This document shows, piece after piece, positions 1 to 9,659 of a stretch of 64,000 bases of DNA. This stretch comes from Candidatus Obscuribacter phosphatis (GTDB lineage: Bacteria; Cyanobacteriota; Vampirovibrionia; Obscuribacterales; Obscuribacteraceae), in assembly GCA_001899315.1 (NCBI GenBank), contig MOYA01000003.1:148369-212368 (forward strand). Reading direction: 5' to 3'. The first letter of the stretch is position 1, and every line of letters starts with the position of its first letter. The position numbers and the translations under genes are program-made. A model generated the notes under the pieces. The model worked only from the letters and a program-made list of their open reading frames with translations, did not search any database and was not told the origin of the DNA.

Positions 1-500
1 TGTAAGCGAATGACTTGATTTTCTATACGATATCTTACTCTACTTTTCTTCTGGTTACGCAAACGAAGAACATGGTCAATATGGCCGCTGCCATATTGGC
101 GGTCACACTCAATACAGGACTGAGCCTACTTTAGCACCGTTCACTTTCCTTGGTTATATTTGGCGGCGCTGCCTTGGTTCTTGGCTATCTTAAGCACAGA
201 GTCTAATTCCTTGCCCCTAGCAAAAGTGCATCAGCCTGAGAAGCACAGTCCTTAACTTTCCTTGTCCTTTCCATAGCCCTAATCCCAGAGGGAATACTTT
301 CGGGCTGCAGCAAAGGCAAAAAGCAAACCGCCGCTCCCAAAAGCGAACTGGCATATGTCCTGCATTAGAGTTAGCAGCACCCAAACAGTTAAGCCGGTGC
401 CCGTATGAGGCACCGGCTCAATTGTAGATAGATATGCAGCCAAAAGTCAGCTCAATTAATTAGCCAATCCAGACCAGAGCCTCTTTCAAAGACAGCCAGT
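1..500. other. Non-coding stretch, no convincing gene
   Basis: I see no open frame with a ribosome-binding site and gene-like composition. Two hairpins stand out: a perfect 9-bp stem (CAATATGGC/GCCATATTG, 77-98, loop CGCT) and a perfect 10-bp stem (AGCCGGTGCC/GGCACCGGCT, 392-418). The first overlaps a 20-codon hydrophobic frame (ATG at 72, stop at 131) that lacks a Shine-Dalgarno. It could be the tail of something outside the window or chance. Confidence 0.5.
392..418 (-). terminator. Hairpin downstream of the small minus-strand gene
   Basis: Perfect 10-bp GC-rich stem with a 7-nt loop, about 80 nt past the stop of the minus-strand small ORF. The sequence after it on the minus strand (TTAACTGTTTGGG) is only weakly U-rich, so termination is possible but not certain. 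Confidence 0.4.
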
Positions 501-791
501 TTAGGCATAAAGTCTATCTAGGTAGGAGTCTCTTTCATTGTTCTTATCGCCGTTACCATTGTCTCTTTGAGTGCGTCCGGCAACCACTTCATTACCACTG
601 GTCAGCTGCAGGTCCGGCAAAGAATCCTGTGTACGTCTCCAATTATCCCTTTGTGCGTCACGGCAATCCGCCGGGTTGGAAACCACCGGACCGCCAGGCC
701 AGCACTCAGCAAGAGCAAGCTGACGAAAGTTATCACCAGGCCGCGGACGAATACCTTCGGGCTCACTTGTGGTCATGCGATTTTCCAGCAT
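501..791 (-). CDS. Small hydrophilic hypothetical protein (96 aa)
   Basis: I do not recognise this protein. A frame runs further upstream, but the ATG at 791 is preceded by AGGAGA with 7-nt spacing, so the product starts MLENRMTTSE. It is charged and has no signal peptide or membrane segment. It is rich in Asp, Asn, Arg and Gln, and its last third (GRTQRDNGNGDKNNERD) looks disordered. Its best support is the ribosome-binding site; a minority possibility is that it is not expressed. Confidence 0.45.
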   Translation of the reverse strand: MLENRMTTSEPEGIRPRPGDNFRQLALAECWPGGPVVSNPADCRDAQRDNWRRTQDSLPDLQLTSGNEVVAGRTQRDNGNGDKNNERDSYLDRLYA

Positions 792-1329
792 AGTAAATTC
801 TCCTAATAGAAAAGGCGGTAAGCACCGCGTTTGAACTTTGTGAGAGTAATCTAGCAAGGCAATTTGACATGAGGTTGACACAACAAACTGCCTACTACCT
901 ATTCAACCGAAGCAGCCGGCATTGGTAAGCGGCTGCTTCGAATATTAATTTGCCCGTATATCGTGCGCAGGGCGCCATTGCGCTCTGTTCGCCATACCGA
1001 GGGCAACCCAAAGAAGCTCACACAATGCTATGATGCTAATAGAAAGATTGTGATGTGCGCCCTTTTGTTAAGCTTAAGAACTTAGTAAGTTGCCGCTAGT
1101 TGCACTCGGTCTGGTAAGAACCACGACGTGAGGTTATCGAGATAGCGGTTCTCTCAAGCTATGCCTATTCTGCGCGCATCCAGGCTCTAACGCTTAATAT
1201 ACAGCCGCTTAGCTCTTCTAGAGCGGCTCACGATCACGCAACTACAAATGCGCCACTGTGCAGCTGTAAAGATGTGCAATTTCGCAAGTAAGACTATATG
1301 TATCCCCCTCGATTACTTGAGGCTGTTAA
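792..1329. other. Long hairpin-rich intergenic/leader ahead of an RRM gene
   Basis: No gene seen in 538 bases. It holds several inverted repeats: CGAAGCAGCCG/CGGCTGCTTCG (908-940, perfect 11 bp), AGCCGCT/AGCGGCT (1203-1228), and AGAACC...GGTTCT around 1116-1153. Two TTGACA hexamers lie at 864 and 875. The leader sits directly upstream of an RRM gene. Cyanobacterial rbp genes are known to be cold-regulated with long 5' leaders, so a structured regulatory leader is plausible but inferred. Confidence 0.4.
908..940. terminator. Strong hairpin, terminator-like
   Basis: Perfect 11-bp stem (908-918 with 930-940) and an 11-nt loop, followed on the plus strand by AATATTAATTTG. No gene obviously ends here, so it may belong to a small RNA or to the leader of the downstream RRM gene. 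Confidence 0.35.
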
Positions 1330-1617
1330 ATGACTAAACAAGCACAAATACTTATCGGCAATCTATCGACAGATGCCAAAGAAGAACAAATTTGCGAAAT
1401 CTTCTCCAAAACAACTGGTAAGCTAAAGTCTTTATCGATTCCCAAAGACCCAAGAACCGAAAAAGGAAAGGGCTTCGCCTTTGTTGAAATGTACAGCATT
1501 CTAGAAGCAATAGAAGCCATATCAAGTCTAAACGGCGAGTGCATAAATGGCAGAAAACTCTCAATGAGCCTAGTAGAACCCAAAAAAGAAGAAAGAAAAT
1601 GGTATCAATTGCGGTGA
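1330..1617 (+). CDS. Single-RRM RNA-binding protein
   Basis: A 95-residue protein made of one RNA-recognition motif. RNP2 is ILIGNLS near residue 7 and RNP1 is KGKGFAFVEM near residue 44, including the aromatic residues that stack on RNA bases. The short C-terminus (PKKEERKWYQLR) is basic and lacks the glycine-rich tail of some cyanobacterial Rbp proteins. GAGG lies about 8 nt before the ATG. Family knowledge: such proteins bind single-stranded RNA and are often cold-induced in cyanobacteria. The long structured leader upstream fits regulated expression. It is a paralogue of the minus-strand RRM gene 700 bp away. Confidence 0.9.
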   Translation: MTKQAQILIGNLSTDAKEEQICEIFSKTTGKLKSLSIPKDPRTEKGKGFAFVEMYSILEAIEAISSLNGECINGRKLSMSLVEPKKEERKWYQLR

Positions 1618-1739
1618 CCAATTACTGATACAACAACCGGAGATAGAGAAACCGGTGGTGCACCAGACGAGCGCCGCATCCCTATCAAATAGGAAATCCA
1701 AAGACCAAACGTACAAGAAAAGAAGGGTATAGAGAAATA

Positions 1740-2222
1740 ATGAAATCGAAACCAAGCAGACAAATAGTGCAACTGCCGCCGGATACACCGACAAAATACG
1801 GTCCCTTGAGCATCCACCAGAACGGCATCGCAGTGAAACATTTGACGGCGACTCCCACACCACTGATTGGCAGAAAGAGCCATCTTGCGCATTCCCTAGA
1901 GAATGTGCGCCTGTCGCTGCACGTGGAACGGTTCGACGCCACTGAAAGACTATCCTCCGATATCATCTGCATCACTCGATTTCCCGAATATGGCTATGAA
2001 ATCAAACATTTGACCCCATGCGAGATGCGCGTCGGTCAAACACACGGCACCGCCGTAGTTCAATCTACCTGTATGTGCATGGACTTTGAAAACGCCCACG
2101 ACACATACCTTGAAGTAGAATACTCGCTGGGCGAAGAATCTATCTCTCTGGTCACTATTCCAATCAAGTTCCCAGTCCCAGCAACAGAAAGCGAAGACGA
2201 AGATAACGAAGAAGCAGAGTAG
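1740..2222 (+). CDS. Hypothetical protein with acidic tail (160 aa)
   Basis: Family not recognised. It is a soluble protein with no signal peptide or membrane span. The middle (residues about 60-145) is consistent with a beta-rich fold and contains a short cysteine cluster (STCMCMDF). The last dozen residues are almost entirely acidic (ESEDEDNEEAE). The start has only a weak purine-rich site upstream. It lies between two RRM genes and ends head-to-head with the second, sharing a hairpin. A role connected with the RNA-binding proteins is only a guess from position. Confidence 0.6.
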   Translation: MKSKPSRQIVQLPPDTPTKYGPLSIHQNGIAVKHLTATPTPLIGRKSHLAHSLENVRLSLHVERFDATERLSSDIICITRFPEYGYEIKHLTPCEMRVGQTHGTAVVQSTCMCMDFENAHDTYLEVEYSLGEESISLVTIPIKFPVPATESEDEDNEEAE

Positions 2223-2269
2223 TTCAAACCAGAACCACCCTGCTTCTTTAAGCCTTTAGCCGAGTTTTG

Positions 2270-2300
2270 AGCAATAATTGCTCAGTCAGCAGTTATTGCT
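2270..2300. terminator. Bidirectional terminator hairpin between convergent genes
   Basis: A 13-bp stem (AGCAATAATTGCT paired with AGCAGTTATTGCT, one G-U) with loop CAGTC. It lies between the stop of the acidic-tail protein and the stop of the minus-strand RRM gene and touches the latter's stop codon. Placement and symmetry suggest it serves both transcripts. Confidence 0.55.
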
Positions 2301-2587
2301 TACCAGCCGCTTCCATAGCTTGTAGACGGCTTGCGATCACGCGGCTCAGATATGGCTACATAGAGAGTGCGGCCGTTATGTTGACTTTGATCCAAAGTGC
2401 GAATCGCATCCTGCGCGGCTTCCGGTGAGCTCATCTCGACAAAGCCAAATCCGCGCGATCTGCCGGTATCCCGGTCAGTAGCCATTCTTGCTGAAAGTAC
2501 TTCGCCATGACCGGCAAAGATTCCACCAAGCTCAGTGTCGGTGGTGCTGAATGCTAGGTTTCTGACGAATAGTTTATTGTTTTGCAT
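2300..2587 (-). CDS. Single-RRM RNA-binding protein (second copy)
   Basis: One RRM domain in 95 residues. RNP2 is LFVRNLAF (residues 6-13) and RNP1 is RSRGFGFVEM near residue 44. The tail ends SEPRDRKPSTSYGSGW, a short remnant of the Gly/Ser-type tail of cyanobacterial Rbp proteins. AAGG lies upstream of the ATG at a loose spacing. It is clearly a paralogue of the RRM gene at 1330 but differs through most of the helices, so the duplication is not recent. It probably acts as a cold-shock-type RNA chaperone or mRNA-binding protein. Confidence 0.9.
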   Translation of the reverse strand: MQNNKLFVRNLAFSTTDTELGGIFAGHGEVLSARMATDRDTGRSRGFGFVEMSSPEAAQDAIRTLDQSQHNGRTLYVAISEPRDRKPSTSYGSGW

Positions 2588-3064
2588 TTAAAAGTAGACC
2601 TTGATTGAAGTATGTTTTTGACCGCAATGCAGCCAAAGAAAGAGTCATAGAGATGAATATACAAGGCAACGATGCGGCACTATCTTATGATCGCGAGTGA
2701 CAGTCCAAAGACTGACACAAGTACTGAAGACAAAATCGATATCCGGAAAGTGGCTTTGCACCTAAACCTTCGGCAATAGAACTCAAAGGTAGAGCAAGAC
2801 AGCCTGACAATTTCAATAGCACTCTAGCACGTCTGTCTATCAAATACCAGTATTTCTCAAATTCTTTGTCGGTCAAAGGCTCAACCAAATCTACTACAGT
2901 CCAGTCAGGGCTCCGAATCGAGCGCTTTGAACTCGACTTGACATAAAGTTGTGACGACCTATACCATCTTCACCCAAGTCGGACTCACCGAAAAGATGTA
3001 CAGAAGTCGAGAGCCAAGAAGTTAGGGGCTGCCGAACCAACTGCTTGGTCATACACCTATTCTT
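2588..3064. other. Intergenic region, no supported gene
   Basis: A 477-base gap between divergent genes. One minus-strand frame (2685-2888, TTG start) could encode 67 residues but has no ribosome-binding site, so I do not call it. Promoters for both flanking genes should lie here; I could not place them with confidence. Confidence 0.4.
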
Positions 3065-6000
3065 ATGAAACAAAAGCACACTCAAACAGCCAAACTAACC
3101 AGTCTTTTTCTAACCATTCTGCTTCTCTCAACTAGCAGCCCCTTGTTGGCTCAAGCAGCCCCCCTAGAAATTGCTGAGAATCAAAAAGAAAATACAAAAC
3201 GTGTGCGCGATTCGTTCAAGCTTTATTTGAGCCCTGACTTTGCAGATAAAGACGCAGGACTCGCAGATACAAAGGCAGAGCTTACATTAACCCGCTCAGC
3301 CGCGATTAAAGATAGAGCAGAACCAAAAGCGAAAATACTATCAGCTGAACGCGTAAAAGACCTTCTGGCAAAGCTGCCGCCACTGCCTAGCAGCAACGAG
3401 CCAGCGCCGGTAGCGACTGATTCGGCTACATTCAAGACAAAAACGCAAGCGCAGTCAAATATGTCATCGATACCTAGGCTGCAAGCACAGGAAGAGACCC
3501 CAGCCAAACCGGGTGATTCGAGACCTCTGCAAGTAATCCATATTAGTCACCGCGATAAAGTAGAACAAATCAGACAACTTACTGTCACTTTCTCAAAGCC
3601 AATGGTACCTATTGGTCAAATTGCAGCAAACGCTGCGGGAAAGTACATAAAGCTCAGCCCTCAACCTTCTGGTCAATGGCAATGGTCTGACACAAAAACC
3701 TTGGTCTTTATTCCAGAGAAAGACCGCTTTCCCCAAGCCACTGCTTATGAAGTAACGATTCCAGATTCAGTCGCATCGCTCGACGGCAGCAAACTAGGCA
3801 AGGCAATAAAATGGACCATTGAGACACCCACGGTCAAAGTTCGGCAATTCTTTCCCCAGCCGCAGCCCCACTATAATGAATCTACAGAAGAAGAATCTAC
3901 AGAAGAAGAATCTACGGTGGAAAGCTTAGGACAATGCGCTCAGCCGTCCTTTAGTGCTGTCTTTAATCAAGAGATAGAACCCGAAACCATTATCAAGCGC
4001 ATTAGTCTTGTGGCGAACTCGAAGTCATATGCCCTTCGACTGTCTAAAGATGAAGAACTAGGCACTAAGGCAAAGGGCAAAAACTGGATTGCCTTTACGA
4101 CAGTAGATCCCCTTCCCAAAAACTGCATAGCCACAGTCCGCTTTGACCGCAACCTTCCGTCGGCAGAGGGGCCGCTCCGCGAGACTAGCAAAGACTCCCC
4201 AGAACAGACTTACAAAGTAGGAAGCGCTAGTCCGCTGCTGCTTACCACCCCTAATTTGAAAGGACAAGCAAGAAGCAAGAAAGAGCTTGAAGGGACTACA
4301 GATATAAGAGGTGAGGTTTTCTCGTTTTCAAATCCAATTGATCCATCATCATTTCAGAATGACATGGTGAAAGTCACACCGCCACTGGCGCAACAGAAGG
4401 TCGTTCTCAAGGGCAATAAGATAATCGTATCCGGGCAGTTCGATGCATTCAGTGAGTACCGGGTTGCCTTTAGCGAGTCAATCACCGATAAATCTAGACA
4501 AAGACTTGCGCCTGGCTGCATCGGGGTGATTAAGACCGGCAAATTGAGTCCTTTAGTTAAGGCAAACAAAGAATTCCAGTCTATACAACCAGGAAAACCA
4601 ATAACACCGAGTTTCTGGGCCCAAGGTGGAGCAAAGCTTAAAGTAACTGTTCGCCAAGTAAAGGCAGAAGATTGGCGAGATTTCAACCTCCGAAAAGCAA
4701 AAAAGCCATTTGGAAAGGTACTTTCACAAGAAGTTTACTCTGTCGATAAAAAAGGCGGAGATATAAAGCTTGACCTATCCCATACTCTTAAGTCCAAATA
4801 CGGACATTTGCTGGTGGAAGCAAGACTTCTAAACTCACCTCCTGAAACCCGAGCGATTGACTATACCTGGATTCAAATTACAGATATGGCTTTGGATTCA
4901 TTCAAACCAGAAGAATCAAGCAGTGGGGGAGGTCTGACTGTATACGCCAACCAGCTAATTGATGCTGCGCCTATTGAAGGAGTTGTTCTAACCTTGACTG
5001 ATACTGTATGCAGTGCCAGTGCAACCTCCGACAAAAATGGTTTGGCAACAATCAAGATACCAAACCATATTGAATTTATACAAACTCTTATTGGCAAGAA
5101 AGGAGAGGACTCCTGCCTCTTGACCGAAATTTGCCCAAGCGCAATAAATCCAGGTAAGAGCCGGAAAGTCTGGTATCTGACTTCGAATAGAAGTCTTTAC
5201 AGACCTGGTGAAAAATGCGGTGTAAAGGGTTGGGTTCGAGAACTAAAGCCAGGTAAGTGCTTGGTTCCAGCAAACTGTTTAGCAGTACATTACGAGCTTC
5301 ATGGTCTGGATAAAAAATTAGAAGGCGATGCTATGGTAGACAGCCACGGCGGCTTCTCCTTTCATTTTTCTATTCCGAAAGATTTGCCTTTGGGACGCTA
5401 CGTCCTCTGGACCTATCCAACGAGTGAGAAGAAAGCTGGATATGGATTTGAAACTGGTCAATTATCCTTAAACGTAGAAGAATTTCGCAAAACCGATATA
5501 GAAACGCACCTGAGCTCACCGAGCAGTTTTGAACTTATAGAGGGACAAGACACAATAATCACAAGCAAGGCGAGTTATCTTGCCGGTGGGCTGGTGGCAA
5601 ACAGCCCCGTACACTGGACTGTACAAAGTTGTCCCATCTTTTTCAGTCCGAAAGGCTGGCGCGATTATGAATTTGAATCAGCAGATGAAAGAGAGAAAAT
5701 CTGTGACTTAACAGCAATCACAAAGACTATCAAAGGCAAAACCAACGAAAAAGGCGAATCCAAGCTTCTCATCAAGACCCTAGCCAACTCTTCTAAAGGA
5801 GCCATGAGCTATTGCTGCCAAGCCACCGTCTTCGATATCAACAGGCAAGAGTGGTCAAAGACACTAAATCTGGTGACACATCCAACCGACACTTATGTCG
5901 GCATCAATTCACCAAGCAAAGTATTGGCGCCTGGCAAATGGCTCCCCTTGAGCCTAGTTGCCGTCGATCGCGAAGGCACAATCAAGTCGACAAAGGTTGA

Positions 6001-9000
6001 GTTGACTATAGAAGAATACGACCAAAACGACAACATAATAAAAACAAAACAAGAGTCTTTAGATATAACTACAAAAGCTGAACAGCTCTGCTACAAACCA
6101 AGCGCTCAAGCCAAGAAGGTCAAAGCTGAAGTACGGTCGGCTCTCTCGAAAGGACAACTGCAGAAAGCATCCATAATCGTCGATATAAAACCCGACTCAG
6201 AAAACACCAGTTTCATTGTGGACGACAGGCGCTGCACACTAACTGCCGACAAAACATTTTACAATCCAGGCGAAGAAGCAGAAGTAACAATTCAAACACC
6301 AGTCTACCCTTCAAAAGGGCTGCTGCTCAATAGCAATGGACAAATCCCACCTATGCCACTGACAATGGAGGGTCCGGCAAAAACAATCAAAATTCCAATC
6401 ACCAAAGATTGCTTTCCGTCCTTTTCAATAAAGGTATTTTTGGTTAAGGATGCTGACACCATATGTGAAGGCGATTTGAACATTTTGCTGCCGCTATCGC
6501 TCAAACGCTTAGATCTGACCGCCAAGCCTAGAGAACCATTAACTTCACCAGGCAAAGAAGCGGTAATAGACTTAGAGCTCAAAGATCATAACAACCCGGT
6601 GGTAGGTGGGCAAATAGCGCTGGCGGTGGTCGACGAAGCGGTACTGACCTTGAACGATTACAAATTGAATGATCCACTTCAAGCCTTTTACGGAAGTATG
6701 CATAATTATCTGGAAGGTAGACATTCGAGAAATCTTAGGCGCGGCTTTTGGATACTTGTTCATAATTCTAGAGCCTTTACCAGACCGGTTGAGCAAAGTA
6801 TAAGCCAAGCAAAAGAGCCTCAAAGTGTTCCTGCTTTTGCTGGCAATCTACGGCGTAATTTCTCAGCTCTAGCTTTCTTCAAACCAGATATAGAGACCGA
6901 CGCCAATGGCAAAGCCCAGGTGCGGTTTAAGCTGCCAGACGGCATAACCCGCTATAGAATTATGGCAGTGGCGGAGTCACAAGATAAATTTGGCACAGTC
7001 GAAGATAGTCTGACAACCAAACTGCCAATAGCTATTAAGCCTTCACCACCAAGATTTCTCAATTTGGGTGACCAAGCCGAGATATCGATGGTTCTGCAAA
7101 ATCTAACAAACAAAGAACAAAAGGTTCAGTTAGCGCTTCGCTCTGACAAGTTAGACATATCCGATCCAGGTAAAGAGGTCGTCGTGCCTGCCGATGAGAG
7201 ACTGGAAGTACGTTTTCCAGCAAAAGCGATATCTCTAGGGATAGCACAATTGCAGTGCGCTATGACAACAGACACCTATTGCGATGCAACCGAATGCAGC
7301 TTGCCGGTGCTTATGCCAGCCAAATCAGAAACAATTGCACAGAACGGAGTGCTCGGAGGCGCGAATGAAGGTGATGCGCAAACTCTTGCAAGAGTCGAAC
7401 CGCTGGTGATACCAGATAATGTCTTCGATAATCTAGGTGGACTAACCTTGAGCACCAGTAATTCAGCGATTTCTGGACTGGCCGACTCCATTAAGTATCT
7501 ACGAGACTATCCTTACCAATTCACTGAGCAGATCTCTGCACGCCTGCTTGTCCTACTGTCAATGAATGATCAGATCTCTATATTGCCGATCAGCAACGAA
7601 AAAGAGAAAGAACATACGAAGGCATCTATCAGAAGAGATATAGAGCAACTCTGCAGCCGACAAGAACCTGATGGTTCCTTCCGTGACTGGGAGGGAAATT
7701 CAGCCCCACGCAGCCCTTTCGCCTCTATCCAAACAATAAGCGCTCTAAAAATGGCAGCGGCGCAAAAATATGCTGTATCAGAGCGAACAATAGAACTTGC
7801 CGATACATATTTAAGAGACATTGGTAAGCAAATCAGTGGCGAGTACGACGAAAAATCAAGAATAGCCCTTCTCTCCTATGCTCTCAATGTTAGACACAGG
7901 AACAAAGACACCGATAGCAAAGCAGCCAAAGTTCTGTTGGCACAAGTCATGCCGCTTGAAAAAGCAATAGGAGGTCGAGGGCGCCGAGAAAGAGAAAGAG
8001 ATAAAGAGGGCGAAAAAAGAAGCAAAGACACAGCCGCGACACTCTCGACCGAAGCAGCGGCATGGCTCCTCCCTATAATTGCAGCCGACAAAAATAACAA
8101 GCTGGAAACAGAGAACCTGCGAAAACTTATCAATAGTCGCATCACAGTCAACTCAACTAGTGCTGATGTCCCACAAGATAACTATAACGATTTCGATCAT
8201 TGCCTCTTCTTTAGCCAGACGAGAAGTGAAGCCGTTGTCTTGGAGGCCTTGATGGATGATCAACCGCAAAGTCATCTCATCGCAAAACTGGTGCGCTCCC
8301 TTCAAGAATGCAGAAAAAATGGCATATGGGCCAACTCACAAGAGAATTGCCGCGCTTTGCTAGCTTTAGCGAAATACTGCAAGCGCTACGAAAACCAGGA
8401 AATGAAGTTTAAGACACGGATCTGGTTGAATGACAATCTGCTCAGCGAAGTGAACTTTGCCGGGAAAGAAAACAAGCAAGCCTCAATAAGAGTACCGATG
8501 AATAAACTCAAAGACCAAAAATTCATCAATATCAAACTAGAGAAGACCGGCAAAGGCAAACTGTTCTATCAAATTGCTCTCGACTATACACCTAGCGTCA
8601 TTGAAGGCGGTCTCAACCGCGGCTTTAAGTTAGAGCGCAGCTTTGAGGCTATAGACAACAAAGCTGACGTCCATAGAGACGAACAAGGCATCTGGCACAT
8701 CAAAGCCGGAGCCAGGATAAACGAGGTTGTACGCTTAGCCACGCCGGGTGAAAGGCACCATGTAGCGCTGGTTGTTCCCTTGCCTGCCGGGACCGAAGCA
8801 AGCGACTCCAAAAACTTTGCAACATTTGACAACGAGCCTGAACAGCCTGACCAGGCAATTACCGCTTGGGTCGGTAAGGAAAATCTTCGCGACGATCGAG
8901 TGGAAGCGTTTGATACCATGCTGAGGGCTGGTCAGTATAGCTACAAATGCAAGCTGCTGGCGACAACACCAGGATGCTATAGAGTAGCACCTGCAAAAAT

Positions 9001-9064
9001 AGAAGAAATGTACAAAAGTGAGATTTTTGGTCGTACCTCTTTTGACACTGTGATTATTGAATAA
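3065..9064 (+). CDS. Large alpha-2-macroglobulin-like protein without thioester cysteine
   Basis: A 1,999-residue secreted or periplasmic protein of the bacterial alpha-2-macroglobulin family (COG2373 type). A signal peptide ends near residue 32 (LLAQAAP). MG-type beta domains follow, with the MG2-like motif SLYRPGEKCGVKGW near residue 710 and the A2M core ALAFFKPDIETDANG near 1270. An alpha/alpha-toroid region then extends to about 1780. Family knowledge: these proteins trap proteases and usually carry a thioester in PYGCxEQ. Here the same place reads PYQFTEQ, with Phe1486 where the Cys should be, so the covalent mechanism should be absent. A 15-bp repeat encodes ESTEE units near residue 275. 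No ribosome-binding site is obvious before the ATG. The usual partner PBP1C-like gene is not adjacent. Confidence 0.85.
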   Translation: MKQKHTQTAKLTSLFLTILLLSTSSPLLAQAAPLEIAENQKENTKRVRDSFKLYLSPDFADKDAGLADTKAELTLTRSAAIKDRAEPKAKILSAERVKDLLAKLPPLPSSNEPAPVATDSATFKTKTQAQSNMSSIPRLQAQEETPAKPGDSRPLQVIHISHRDKVEQIRQLTVTFSKPMVPIGQIAANAAGKYIKLSPQPSGQWQWSDTKTLVFIPEKDRFPQATAYEVTIPDSVASLDGSKLGKAIKWTIETPTVKVRQFFPQPQPHYNESTEEESTEEESTVESLGQCAQPSFSAVFNQEIEPETIIKRISLVANSKSYALRLSKDEELGTKAKGKNWIAFTTVDPLPKNCIATVRFDRNLPSAEGPLRETSKDSPEQTYKVGSASPLLLTTPNLKGQARSKKELEGTTDIRGEVFSFSNPIDPSSFQNDMVKVTPPLAQQKVVLKGNKIIVSGQFDAFSEYRVAFSESITDKSRQRLAPGCIGVIKTGKLSPLVKANKEFQSIQPGKPITPSFWAQGGAKLKVTVRQVKAEDWRDFNLRKAKKPFGKVLSQEVYSVDKKGGDIKLDLSHTLKSKYGHLLVEARLLNSPPETRAIDYTWIQITDMALDSFKPEESSSGGGLTVYANQLIDAAPIEGVVLTLTDTVCSASATSDKNGLATIKIPNHIEFIQTLIGKKGEDSCLLTEICPSAINPGKSRKVWYLTSNRSLYRPGEKCGVKGWVRELKPGKCLVPANCLAVHYELHGLDKKLEGDAMVDSHGGFSFHFSIPKDLPLGRYVLWTYPTSEKKAGYGFETGQLSLNVEEFRKTDIETHLSSPSSFELIEGQDTIITSKASYLAGGLVANSPVHWTVQSCPIFFSPKGWRDYEFESADEREKICDLTAITKTIKGKTNEKGESKLLIKTLANSSKGAMSYCCQATVFDINRQEWSKTLNLVTHPTDTYVGINSPSKVLAPGKWLPLSLVAVDREGTIKSTKVELTIEEYDQNDNIIKTKQESLDITTKAEQLCYKPSAQAKKVKAEVRSALSKGQLQKASIIVDIKPDSENTSFIVDDRRCTLTADKTFYNPGEEAEVTIQTPVYPSKGLLLNSNGQIPPMPLTMEGPAKTIKIPITKDCFPSFSIKVFLVKDADTICEGDLNILLPLSLKRLDLTAKPREPLTSPGKEAVIDLELKDHNNPVVGGQIALAVVDEAVLTLNDYKLNDPLQAFYGSMHNYLEGRHSRNLRRGFWILVHNSRAFTRPVEQSISQAKEPQSVPAFAGNLRRNFSALAFFKPDIETDANGKAQVRFKLPDGITRYRIMAVAESQDKFGTVEDSLTTKLPIAIKPSPPRFLNLGDQAEISMVLQNLTNKEQKVQLALRSDKLDISDPGKEVVVPADERLEVRFPAKAISLGIAQLQCAMTTDTYCDATECSLPVLMPAKSETIAQNGVLGGANEGDAQTLARVEPLVIPDNVFDNLGGLTLSTSNSAISGLADSIKYLRDYPYQFTEQISARLLVLLSMNDQISILPISNEKEKEHTKASIRRDIEQLCSRQEPDGSFRDWEGNSAPRSPFASIQTISALKMAAAQKYAVSERTIELADTYLRDIGKQISGEYDEKSRIALLSYALNVRHRNKDTDSKAAKVLLAQVMPLEKAIGGRGRRERERDKEGEKRSKDTAATLSTEAAAWLLPIIAADKNNKLETENLRKLINSRITVNSTSADVPQDNYNDFDHCLFFSQTRSEAVVLEALMDDQPQSHLIAKLVRSLQECRKNGIWANSQENCRALLALAKYCKRYENQEMKFKTRIWLNDNLLSEVNFAGKENKQASIRVPMNKLKDQKFINIKLEKTGKGKLFYQIALDYTPSVIEGGLNRGFKLERSFEAIDNKADVHRDEQGIWHIKAGARINEVVRLATPGERHHVALVVPLPAGTEASDSKNFATFDNEPEQPDQAITAWVGKENLRDDRVEAFDTMLRAGQYSYKCKLLATTPGCYRVAPAKIEEMYKSEIFGRTSFDTVIIE

Positions 9065-9131
9065 AGGTAGCAAAATTGGTCAATGCTAAACTAATGTTCG
9101 CTCAGCCTATCTTCCTTGCGAAAGCCTACCT

Positions 9132-9641
9132 ATGCCAATTGACCCCGGATCACTAGCCGATTGGGCGGAAGCCCTCACCAATACTGTAGTTCTGGTCTTT
9201 ATCTATAAGCAACTGCGTCTAATGAACGTGCAAATGGTGCAGAACGACGACCAGGAACGTTTTCGCCGCTCATGGGAGTTTATCAAGCTCTATAGAGACG
9301 AACTGAGCCCGACAGACGGAAAACTACCACCGGCTCTCTTAGACCTAGAAGTTCAGGACGATTTGGTGCTGCCTGACAACGAATTGGGTCAGCTTGTGGA
9401 CCTGTTTTATAGACCGAGACTAAGACTATTCAGCCTCTTGAGCCAGTTACTCGAACACCAAGAAGTGGAAGAGCGCCTTCTCTTTGGCTATCTCATCGAA
9501 GATTTCAACAAATTTGTCTTCATAGGCATTCGCTCAGGCGGCGCCGAGCCATTCAAGAGCGATACGGCCCCCAAGATAAGCATGCTTCTCAACGCTTGGG
9601 GGGCGCAAATGAAGAGCCGCAAGCTACTGTTTGCCAATTAG
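9132..9641 (+). CDS. Small membrane-anchored hypothetical, DUF4760-like
   Basis: A 169-residue protein with one probable N-terminal membrane segment (about residues 10-30, EALTNTVVLVFIYKQLRLMN). A helical cytoplasmic part follows, containing RRSWEFIKLYRDEL. That organisation, a short TM helix then a helix with an R/WEFIKLY-type motif, resembles DUF4760-type proteins of unknown function; this is a resemblance only. It lies 67 bp after the macroglobulin gene and 18 bp before the peroxiredoxin gene, so the three may be co-transcribed. Confidence 0.65.
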   Translation: MPIDPGSLADWAEALTNTVVLVFIYKQLRLMNVQMVQNDDQERFRRSWEFIKLYRDELSPTDGKLPPALLDLEVQDDLVLPDNELGQLVDLFYRPRLRLFSLLSQLLEHQEVEERLLFGYLIEDFNKFVFIGIRSGGAEPFKSDTAPKISMLLNAWGAQMKSRKLLFAN

Positions 9642-9659
9642 CTGTTAAAATAGTCGCCT

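Noticed and set aside
2685-2888. 67-residue minus-strand frame
   Set aside because: TTG start without a ribosome-binding site and no family resemblance.
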